Positions 1 through 6,978 of a stretch of 31,147 bases of DNA are shown piece by piece. Position 1 is the stretch's first letter; every line of letters starts with the position of its first letter. The DNA comes from CAYOKT01 sp964404605 (GTDB taxonomy: Bacteria; Electryoneota; Electryoneia; Electryoneales; Electryoneaceae): contig CAYOKT010000029.1 in the NCBI GenBank assembly GCA_964404605.1, forward strand, positions 1-31,147. Direction: 5' to 3'. The position numbers and the translations under genes are program-made. The notes beneath the pieces are model-generated. The model saw nothing but the letters and a program-made list of their open reading frames with translations. It was not told the DNA's origin and made no database searches.

Positions 1-338
1 TGCATTCCGCCACGGCGGACAAGTCCCGGGCCACCCTCCGGTGTGCCAGGCTGCATTCCGCCACGGCGGACCAGTCCCGGGCCGCCCTCCGGGGTTGCGC
101 CATATGGTGCAGGGGCACGGCGCCCAAGCTGCTCCCGAAGTTTTGGGAGGCCGCGGCGAGTCGCTCCGGGGCTTCCTCCTGTTTACTGACGTTGCAGGGG
201 CACGGCGCGCCGTGCCCCTGCAAGAATGGTCACTCTGCTTGGCCGCATGGCCGGGAATCATGGAATTCAGTACACCCTGTCATCGGAGCTGACAGGGCCA
301 CCCGATGCCCACCGCCTGTTCGCGGAGTGCGGAGCTCC
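1..338. repeat. Intergenic repeat cluster downstream of the mrp operon
   Basis: No convincing gene is visible here. Positions 1-41 and 52-92 are a direct repeat with 2 mismatches. Each copy holds the hairpin TCCGCC-AC-GGCGGA followed by a CCCGGGCC core. A 16-nt word at 108-123 reappears at 195-210, where it is the left part of a perfect 32-bp palindrome (192-223; arm TTGCAGGGGCACGGCG). Positions 277-303 form a third module ending in GGGCCACCC, which recurs at 25958-25984 with 3 mismatches. Short reading frames crossing the region are built from these repeats and resemble no known family. Confidence 0.8.
192..223. repeat. Perfect 32-bp palindrome
   Basis: The arms TTGCAGGGGCACGGCG (192-207) and its exact reverse complement (208-223) abut with no spacer, so the DNA could form a cruciform and a transcript a long hairpin. 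Part of the left arm recurs alone at 108-123, and a diverged copy (14 of 16) starts at 19261. No T-tract follows, so it does not look like a normal intrinsic terminator. Confidence 0.9.
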
Positions 339-644
339 TCAGCCGCCTTCGCGGTGTGCGATACGGCCGAAGAAGTACTGGGCGAGGCGGTCGGCTTCGC
401 GCTGGACATCGGGACGCCGCCGGGCGAGGAAGGCGGCGAGCTCCTCGGCTTCGACCTTGACGCCGTGCTCCTCCTCGAAGAACAGCTCCAGGAGGGCAAG
501 GCGGTGCAGCATCATTTCGGCGGCCTCGGCTGCGGCCTGCGGGGAGGCGAGGGAGAAGAGCCGCTCGAGGGTCGTGCGCGCGGTGGAGGCGCCATAGGGG
601 TCGCCACCCCCCGAAAGCTGCCCGGCCAGGGGATCGTCCGCCAT
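339..644 (-). CDS. Small conserved-looking protein of unknown function, third gene of the mrp operon
   Basis: I do not recognise this 101-residue protein. It is soluble, predicted mostly helical and rich in Ala, Glu, Leu and Arg, with no signal peptide, membrane segment or metal-binding Cys cluster. The central part (AAEMMLHRLALLELFFEEE) and the end (READRLAQYFFGRIAH) look like amphipathic helices. The ATG at 644 shares its A with the stop codon of the SufT-like gene (TGATG), a typical translational coupling, and an in-frame GTG three bases upstream is the alternative start. Because it is translated behind mrp and sufT, a role as partner in Fe-S assembly is possible, but only position suggests this. 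Confidence 0.7.
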   Translation of the reverse strand: MADDPLAGQLSGGGDPYGASTARTTLERLFSLASPQAAAEAAEMMLHRLALLELFFEEEHGVKVEAEELAAFLARRRPDVQREADRLAQYFFGRIAHREGG

Positions 645-952
645 CACCCGATCCCCAGCTTGTCCTTGGCGTAATCGCTCAACATGTTCAGGTTCCAGGG
701 CGGCTCGAAGACGATTTCGATCAGCGCATCCTTGACCCCGTCGAGACCGAGCACGGCGGCTTCGCAGTTGCGGGCGATGGTGTCGCCGAGGGGACAGCCC
801 ATGCTGGTGAGCGTCATGACCACGTGCACTTCATCGTTCTCGTTAACCTTGACATCGTAGATCAGTCCGAGATCGACGATGTTCATGTGCAGTTCCGGGT
901 CGATCACCGTCGCCAGGGCATCATAGACGGCTTCGGTTGTCACATTCGCCAT
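644..952 (-). CDS. sufT: SufT/MIP18-like (DUF59) iron-sulfur assembly protein
   Basis: A 102-residue single-domain DUF59 (MIP18/SufT/PaaD) protein. It has the family signature VIDPE (residues 16-20) followed by NIVDLGLIYDV, and the conserved cysteine in TSMGCPLG (Cys53). Family members help mature or insert Fe-S clusters. Length is typical for the stand-alone form. The ATG at 952 is preceded by AGGAG lying over the end of mrp, with only 6 nt between the mrp stop and this start, so the two are surely co-transcribed. The Mrp upstream carries its own DUF59 domain, so the operon encodes two such domains. The gene symbol is by family resemblance; PaaD-type members share the fold. Confidence 0.88.
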   Translation of the reverse strand: MANVTTEAVYDALATVIDPELHMNIVDLGLIYDVKVNENDEVHVVMTLTSMGCPLGDTIARNCEAAVLGLDGVKDALIEIVFEPPWNLNMLSDYAKDKLGIG

Positions 953-958
953 GGTGAT

Positions 959-2029
959 TCACTCCTGTGTTGCTTCGGTTCGCTGTTCGATTCCCTTGAG
1001 CACGTTTTCGGCGATTGCGCGGAAGATCTCCGCGGCCGGTCCGTCGGACGCGGCGGCGGGCCGTCCCGCATCCGCACTTTCGCGGATGCGCGGCTCGAGG
1101 GGGATCTCGCCGAGGAAGGGGACCCGCTGGCGGAGCGCCTCGCGCCTCGCGCCGCCGGAGGAGAAGATCTCGTAACGCTTGCCGTTGTCCGGGCAGAGGA
1201 AGTAGCTCATGTTCTCCACCAGCCCGAGCACCGGGACCTCGACCTTCTGGAACATGGCGATACCCTTGCGGGCGTCGATCAGCGCCAGCTCCTGCGGGGT
1301 GGTGACGATTACCGCGCCGGCGAGGCGGACCTTCTGGGCGACGGTGAGCTGGATGTCGCCGGTGCCGGGTGGCATGTCGAGGACGAGGATGTCCAGCTCG
1401 CCCCAGACGACATCGCGCAAGAGCTGCTCGACGGCGCTGGAGATCATCGGGCCGCGCCAGACCAGGGGAGTGTTCGAATCGACGAGCACGCCCATGGACA
1501 TCGCCTTGATCCCCCAGGCCTCCATCGGCTTCAGCTTGTTCATCCCCTCGGCGGGTTCCGGCTCATCTCGCAGGCCGAGCAGCATCGCGACCGAGGGGCC
1601 GTGGATGTCGGCGTCCAGCAGGCCGACCTTCTTCCCGAGGGAGGCGAGGGCGACGGCGAGGTTGGCGGCGACGGTGGACTTGCCGACGCCTCCCTTGCCC
1701 GAGGCGACGGCGATGATGTTCTTCACCCCGGGCACGAGGTCATCATGCTTGGGCATCTCGGTGGAGACGGCGCCCTGCGGGCTGGTGTGCCGCGCCTCGA
1801 CCCGGACCGTCCGCACGCCGTGCTTTTTCAGCAGCGCTTCGATGTCCGCGCGCACCTTGTCGGAAATCGAAGTGTCCTTCGTGGAAAACTCGAGGTGAAT
1901 CGTTGCCTGTGATCCTTCGGCTTCGATATTCCGCACGACGCCGAAGGCGACGATGTCCCGGGTGAAACCGGGGTAGTTGACCTGCCGGAGCAGGTCCTCG
2001 ATCTGCTTTGCGTTGACCTGGTCGCTCAT
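959..2029 (-). CDS. mrp: Mrp/NBP35-family Fe-S cluster carrier ATPase (ApbC-like)
   Basis: A 356-residue cytosolic P-loop ATPase of the Mrp/ApbC family, which carries Fe-S clusters to apoproteins. Residues about 5-85 form an N-terminal DUF59 domain. The deviant Walker A SGKGGVGKS spans about 110-118, followed by DADIHGPS (the A' motif) and DMPPGTGD (Walker B region). The usual CxxC that bridges the 4Fe-4S cluster between subunits reads CPDN here: Cys279 is present but the second position is Asn282. The ATG at 2029 is chosen because a GGGG-containing Shine-Dalgarno-like sequence precedes it and family similarity starts there; the frame stays open about 114 nt further upstream. It heads the mrp-sufT-unknown operon and is divergent from the histidine kinase. 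Confidence 0.93.
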   Translation of the reverse strand: MSDQVNAKQIEDLLRQVNYPGFTRDIVAFGVVRNIEAEGSQATIHLEFSTKDTSISDKVRADIEALLKKHGVRTVRVEARHTSPQGAVSTEMPKHDDLVPGVKNIIAVASGKGGVGKSTVAANLAVALASLGKKVGLLDADIHGPSVAMLLGLRDEPEPAEGMNKLKPMEAWGIKAMSMGVLVDSNTPLVWRGPMISSAVEQLLRDVVWGELDILVLDMPPGTGDIQLTVAQKVRLAGAVIVTTPQELALIDARKGIAMFQKVEVPVLGLVENMSYFLCPDNGKRYEIFSSGGARREALRQRVPFLGEIPLEPRIRESADAGRPAAASDGPAAEIFRAIAENVLKGIEQRTEATQE

Positions 2030-2323
2030 CTTATCCCCATATTCGTTCGCCGCGCGGCGCGGTGGACCGCCGGCCGCGTGGCAGAAAAACCGCTGAACCC
2101 GTTTTCCGACAGCAAAAGGTACGGCGCCGCCGGAGAGGAACAAACCGCCGTCCGGGAGCCTCCGAGCCGTTCGGTGGATTCACCGGTTGGATGGACTGCG
2201 CAGCGAGTCGATGCTACCTTCCCGAGACGTCGTTCGCGAGGAGCCGGGAGGAGGCCGAGGGCGGCGGCTCCGGCCGGGATAGGCCGAACGCGCGGCGGCG
2301 GAACCGGGGACGAAGGGAGCGGA
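2030..2323. promoter_or_regulatory. Divergent intergenic region between mrp and the histidine kinase
   Basis: These 294 bases must hold the promoters for mrp (leftward) and the kinase (rightward). I see no convincing -35/-10 pair and no clear operator in this GC-rich stretch. The kinase frame is open back to 2078, so a longer kinase N terminus is formally possible, but the extra residues are Arg/Gly/Ala-rich and resemble no domain. Confidence 0.4.
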
Positions 2324-5300
2324 ATGGTCGAGCATGTCTGCCATATCCTGGTCGCCGTGGAGCGGACGGAGGAGAGAGAGGCGATCCTCCGGCGGCTCCG
2401 GGCGCTCCGGGAGCCGCCGGTGGCGGTCGATTCGGTGGACGACCGGGAGGCCCTGCGCGAGGCGCTCACCTCCGATGTCTGCGATGTCGTCCTGCTGGAC
2501 GAGCGGTTCGGCGGCGGCGACAGCCTGCCCCTGCTCCGCGAGGTGGCGGGCGGGGACGAAGCGACCCTGTTTCTCGTCCTCTCCGAGCGGGATGACGCCG
2601 AGCGGCGCCTCGAGGTGCTCGAAGCCGGCGGCGCGGGGATCCTGACACACAAGGACGTGGACACCCCCCTGCTCGAGCGGTTGGTGCGCACGACGGCGAA
2701 GCGGATTGCGCGCCGCGCGGCGCTGCAGGCGGAGACCGAACGCTTCCGGCTGTTGATCGAGAACCAGGGGGAGGGCGCGGGAATTGTCGACGAGGAGGAG
2801 TACTTCCTCTTCGCCAACCCCGCGGCGGACGAGATCTTCGGCGTGGAGCGGGGGACGCTCGTCGGGCGCAACATCCGCGAGTTTGTCGCGCCCGAGGTGT
2901 TCGACTTCACCCACAGCCAGACCGACCTGCGCCGCCAGGGGGAGCGGGCGACCTACGAGATCGAGATCACCCGCGCGGACGGCGAGCCGCGCCGGATCCA
3001 GATCACCGCGACGCCGTGGATAGACAAGCGCGGCGAATTCGCCGGCAGTTTCGCCCTGATCCAGGATGTCACCCTCCGCAGGCGCGCGGAGAGGGTGATC
3101 CACGTGCAGCGCGATCTCAGCCTCGCCCTCAGCGGGGCGGAGACCCTGGACGAGGCGCTCGGGTTCCTCGTGCGCGCGGCGACACGCGTTTCCGGCATGG
3201 AGAGCGCCGCCTTTTTCTTCGTCGACGGCGAGACGGGCGCGCTGAACCTCGCCCGGCAGACCGGTTTTCCCGCGGAGTTCGAGAAGACCTCCTCGACCTT
3301 TTCCCGAAGGACGATGGTGGCGCGGGCCGCTCGCCGGGGAGTACCCGTCTTCGACACTCCCCCCGGCCTGTTGCGCAGCTTCGAGAAACCGCTGAAGGGC
3401 GGCTCGCTGAAGACCCTTGCCCTTCTCCCCGTGCACCGCGGGGGACGGGTGATCGCCTGCCTCTGCATCGCCTCGCGGTTCAGGAAGGAGATCTCCGGGG
3501 ACGGGCGCATCTCGCTCGAGGCGATGGTCGCCCAGACCGGGATCGCCATCGACCGGCTGCGGGCGGCGGAGGAGATCCGCCGGAGCGCCGCCGCCCTGCG
3601 GGAGTCGGAGGAGAAGCTGCGGGCCGTGCTGAATCACAGCCTCCAGTCCTTCCTCCTGCTCGCCGCGGACGGGACGGTGGAGTCGTTCAACCGCCTGGCC
3701 GACGAGCACGCCCGCAACATCTTCGGCCGGGGCCTGACCGAGGGCGATTCCGTCTTCGATTACACCGAGCAGGTGGAGTACCGCCGTGCGTTCCGACTGG
3801 GGTTCCGCCGCGCGCTGAAGGGCAAGATCTCCCGCACGGAGATCTATGTCCCTCGTTACGGCGACAAGGACAAGTGGCTGGAAGTGGAATATATCCCGGT
3901 CGTCGGCGAAGCGGGGAAAGTCACCCGCGTGCTCTTCGCCGCCAGCGATGTCACCGAACGCCGCCGTTCCGAAGAGCGGCTGCGGCTGCTGGCGACGGCG
4001 ATCCGGGACGCGGAAGAGGCGGTGGTGATCACCGACGCCGAGCTGGACCCGCCCGGCCCGCGCATCCTCTTCGTGAACGACGGCTTCTGCCGGATGTCGG
4101 GCTACAGCGAGGAGGAGATTCTCGGGAAGACGCCCCGTATCCTGCAGGGGCCGAAGACCGACCGGGAGGTGTTGGACCGACTGAAGGAGACCCTGCGGGC
4201 GGGGCGGACCTTCTGCGGCGAGACGACCAACTACCGCAAGGACGGCAGCGAGTACCGGGTGGAATGGCACATCTCGCCGGTGACGGATGACCTCGGCCAG
4301 ATCACCCACTACGTCTCGATCCAGCGGGACATCACCGAGCGCAAGCGCACGGAGGAGGCACTCCGGCGCAGCGAGGCGGGGCTCGCGGAGGCGCAGCACC
4401 TCGCCGGGCTCGGGAGCTGGGAATATGAACCGGCGACGGGGAAAATCGCCTGGTCGGAGGAGACCTTCCGGATCTACGGGTTCGATCCCGCCTCCGGGCC
4501 GCCCACCTTCGAGGATTTCATCAACCGCGTTCACCCGGATGACCGCCGGATCGTTGCTGCTTCCATCGAAGAGGCGGCGGCTTCGGGGGAGCCCTACGAG
4601 TACGACCGCAGGCTCCTTCTGCCGGACGGTTCGCTGAAGCACATCCACGCGGTCGGGAAGCCGGTGAAGGACGAGACGGGGAAGATCATCAAGCTGATCG
4701 GCACCGTTCTCGACATCACCGAGCGGAAGGAGGCGGAGGAGGAGCTGCGGCGGACGGCCGAGGAGCTGGCGGCGAGAAACCGCGACCTGGAGGTCGCCCG
4801 CGCGGAGGCGGAGGAGGCGCGAATCGCCGTGCAGCAGGCGGCGGATGAACTGCGGCACGCCTACGATGACGCTGCGACGGCCCGTCGCTTCGCCGAGGAG
4901 GCGAACGCCGCCAAGTCACGGTTCCTGGCGAACATGAGCCACGAGATCCGAACGCCGCTGACCGCGATTCTCGGCTTCGCCAAGTTGATCCGGGAAAAGG
5001 CGCAGGATGACGACACGCGCGACATGGTGAATCATATGATCGCCTCCGGCGAACACCTGCTCGCGCTGATCAACGACATCCTCGACATCAGCAAGGTGGA
5101 AGCGGGCCAGGTCTCCTTCGAGCCGGAACCGCTGGAGACACGGCAGTTCTTCGACGAGATCGCGCGCATGCATCAGCCGCTGGCGGAGGTGAAGGGCCTG
5201 AAGTTGATCTGCCGCTGCGACGACACCCTCCCGCCGTGGGTGATGCTCGACAGGGCCCGCACCCGCCAGATCGTGATCAACCTGCTGGCCAACGCGATCA

Positions 5301-6346
5301 AGTTCACCGAAACGGGCGAAGTGGAATTCAGCGTCGTGCCGCTCGAGGATACGGAGGGTCTGGAGATCCGCGTGCGCGACACCGGGCCGGGCATTCCGGA
5401 GGAGAAGCAGGCGGAGGTGTTCGAACCCTTCTCGCAGCTTCACCGGCCGGAGGGCAAAGTGCAGGAGGGAACCGGGCTGGGGCTCGCGATCACCCGCAGG
5501 CTGGTCGAGGCGATGCACGGAACGATCAACCTCGAGAGCGCGAGCGGAAAGGGGTCCATATTCACGGTCCGCCTGCCTGGGCGTTTTGTTCAGGGCGCGC
5601 GCCGCGATGCGGCCGGGGAAGCCGGGCGGGAGGAACCGGTGAAGCCGGCGGAACCCCTGAGGGTTCTCGTCGCCGACGATCAAGAGGCGAACCGCAACCT
5701 GATCCGTCACGTGCTCGAAAACCAGGGGCACCGGGTGCGGATGGCCGCGGACGGCCTCGAAGCGGTGGAGGCCTTTCGCGAGGAAGCCTTCGACGTGGTC
5801 ATTCTCGATGTGCAGATGCCGAAGCTGAACGGCCTGGAGGCGACGCGGAGGATCCGCGCCCTGCCCGGCGGGGACCGGGTGCCCATCCTCAGCCTGACCG
5901 CCTACGCGATGCCCGGGGACCGTGAAAACAGCCTCGCCGCGGGGGCGACGGATTACATCGCCAAGCCCTTCGACCCGGACGAGCTGGCACTGCGGGTCGC
6001 CGCCCTGGGGCGCAGGCGGGTCGGACCGAAGCCGAAGAGGGGGCGCGACCGCGAGATGGACGACCTGCGCCGGGAGTACCTGCGGGAGTTGCAGCAGCGG
6101 GTGAAGGCCTATCTCGATGAAACACCCGACCTTGAGACCCTGCATGTCTGGGGGCACAAGGTGGCCGGCAGCGCGGGGTCCTTCGGCTACAACGACATGA
6201 CCGCGGTGGGCCGCCTGATCGAACAGTTGGACGAGGCGGGCAGGGGGCCCCTGCTCGCGGGCCTGCTGTCGCGCCTGCTGAAGAGTGTACGCGACGCCCT
6301 CGAAGCCTTGGAAGCCGAAGAACCGGCGGCCGGCTCGACGGGTTGA
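2324..6346 (+). CDS. Hybrid sensor histidine kinase with REC-PAS-GAF-PAS-PAS-PAS-HisKA-HATPase-REC-HPt
   Basis: A 1340-residue kinase without membrane segments, so probably a cytoplasmic multi-input sensor. Order by eye: receiver-like domain (about 5-125; acceptor-like Asp59), PAS (140-260), GAF (260-417), three PAS domains (425-545, 555-673, 684-802), coiled coil (803-860), HisKA with His873 in MSHEIRTP, HATPase (N box NLLANAIKF, G boxes DTGPGIP and GTGLGLA), receiver with Asp1162 in ILDVQMP, and an HPt domain with His1278 in HKVAGSAGSFG. A full His-Asp-His relay is therefore present, as in BarA/ArcB types. The third PAS has the LOV-like core GKTPRILQG with Pro604 where photoactive LOV proteins have Cys. 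The ATG at 2324 follows AGGGAG at good distance. No response regulator gene adjoins it, so its output partner lies elsewhere. Confidence 0.95.
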   Translation: MVEHVCHILVAVERTEEREAILRRLRALREPPVAVDSVDDREALREALTSDVCDVVLLDERFGGGDSLPLLREVAGGDEATLFLVLSERDDAERRLEVLEAGGAGILTHKDVDTPLLERLVRTTAKRIARRAALQAETERFRLLIENQGEGAGIVDEEEYFLFANPAADEIFGVERGTLVGRNIREFVAPEVFDFTHSQTDLRRQGERATYEIEITRADGEPRRIQITATPWIDKRGEFAGSFALIQDVTLRRRAERVIHVQRDLSLALSGAETLDEALGFLVRAATRVSGMESAAFFFVDGETGALNLARQTGFPAEFEKTSSTFSRRTMVARAARRGVPVFDTPPGLLRSFEKPLKGGSLKTLALLPVHRGGRVIACLCIASRFRKEISGDGRISLEAMVAQTGIAIDRLRAAEEIRRSAAALRESEEKLRAVLNHSLQSFLLLAADGTVESFNRLADEHARNIFGRGLTEGDSVFDYTEQVEYRRAFRLGFRRALKGKISRTEIYVPRYGDKDKWLEVEYIPVVGEAGKVTRVLFAASDVTERRRSEERLRLLATAIRDAEEAVVITDAELDPPGPRILFVNDGFCRMSGYSEEEILGKTPRILQGPKTDREVLDRLKETLRAGRTFCGETTNYRKDGSEYRVEWHISPVTDDLGQITHYVSIQRDITERKRTEEALRRSEAGLAEAQHLAGLGSWEYEPATGKIAWSEETFRIYGFDPASGPPTFEDFINRVHPDDRRIVAASIEEAAASGEPYEYDRRLLLPDGSLKHIHAVGKPVKDETGKIIKLIGTVLDITERKEAEEELRRTAEELAARNRDLEVARAEAEEARIAVQQAADELRHAYDDAATARRFAEEANAAKSRFLANMSHEIRTPLTAILGFAKLIREKAQDDDTRDMVNHMIASGEHLLALINDILDISKVEAGQVSFEPEPLETRQFFDEIARMHQPLAEVKGLKLICRCDDTLPPWVMLDRARTRQIVINLLANAIKFTETGEVEFSVVPLEDTEGLEIRVRDTGPGIPEEKQAEVFEPFSQLHRPEGKVQEGTGLGLAITRRLVEAMHGTINLESASGKGSIFTVRLPGRFVQGARRDAAGEAGREEPVKPAEPLRVLVADDQEANRNLIRHVLENQGHRVRMAADGLEAVEAFREEAFDVVILDVQMPKLNGLEATRRIRALPGGDRVPILSLTAYAMPGDRENSLAAGATDYIAKPFDPDELALRVAALGRRRVGPKPKRGRDREMDDLRREYLRELQQRVKAYLDETPDLETLHVWGHKVAGSAGSFGYNDMTAVGRLIEQLDEAGRGPLLAGLLSRLLKSVRDALEALEAEEPAAGSTG

Positions 6347-6397
6347 AGCCGGGACGGACGGAGGAGACACCTGTCGCATGGCGCGGGAGAGGTACTG

Positions 6398-6823
6398 GTG
6401 ACGGTGGCGGGATCGGAGCGACTCGAGAAGCTGCTCGTGGGCCTGCTGGGGGCTCTCCTTCTGCTGGCGGCCCTCTCGGTGAGCTGGCAGATGCTGCGAC
6501 CGGAGCGCCGGACGGCGAACCTGGACGCGGTGATGCAGGACTGCCTCGGGATCATCTCCGCCGCCCGCGACTGGCACCATCGCAGCGAACGGCTCGGCGG
6601 CGCCGAACGGCGCGGCTTCGGCGGTTTGCGCTTCGATCGCATCGGGTACGGGGAGAACCTGAGCGACGGCGGGATGACCTGGAGCAACGACAACGCCCGT
6701 TTCACCCTCCAGGTTGCGAAGGACGGCCGCAGTTTCGACCTGGTCGCCGAGGCGCCGGGCGGGGTGAAGGTGATCTACCGGGGCGTGGGCACGGGCGCGG
6801 TCCCGAACCCGGTCATTCGCTGA
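6398..6823 (+). CDS. Small membrane-anchored protein, possibly pseudopilin-like
   Basis: A 141-residue protein with one hydrophobic segment (about 12-30, LLVGLLGALLLLAALSVS) and a polar C-terminal part outside the membrane. The layout, a short N terminus with Gly5 and Glu10 just before the hydrophobic helix, then an Asp-rich helical stretch (LDAVMQDCLGIISAARDW) and a Gly-rich beta-like tail, resembles small pseudopilins. However, the class III leader is unorthodox (G-SERLE), so this is inference. The start is a GTG at 6398 preceded by GGGAGAGG; an ATG at 6378 stops after seven codons. It begins 51 nt after the kinase and may share its transcript. No other pilus or secretion gene is in the window. 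Confidence 0.7.
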   Translation: MTVAGSERLEKLLVGLLGALLLLAALSVSWQMLRPERRTANLDAVMQDCLGIISAARDWHHRSERLGGAERRGFGGLRFDRIGYGENLSDGGMTWSNDNARFTLQVAKDGRSFDLVAEAPGGVKVIYRGVGTGAVPNPVIR

Positions 6824-6978
6824 GCGGTGCCGCCGCGAAGCCCTTGCCCGTTCGGCCCGCCCGGCATAACTTGAAGGTTTCCCGGCCGGGGCGGAACCCG
6901 GCGCCGTGGGGGCGGCCGACCGTGGGAGACGGGCGGCCGCGGGGAGATCGCTTTAACTGGACCAGGGTGGAGAGCAGC

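Noticed and set aside
1..92. Possible CRISPR array start
   Set aside because: Only two 41-bp copies, a 10-nt spacer, and a third copy 10 kb away; this does not fit repeat-spacer organisation.
41..674. Rightward small open frames at the window start
   Set aside because: They run through the palindromic repeats and against the mrp operon genes, with no coding signature.
2180..4858. Very long open frame on the minus strand opposite the histidine kinase
   Set aside because: It mirrors the kinase gene in a GC-rich genome, has low-complexity Arg/Leu/Gly/Pro-rich sequence and no recognisable domain.
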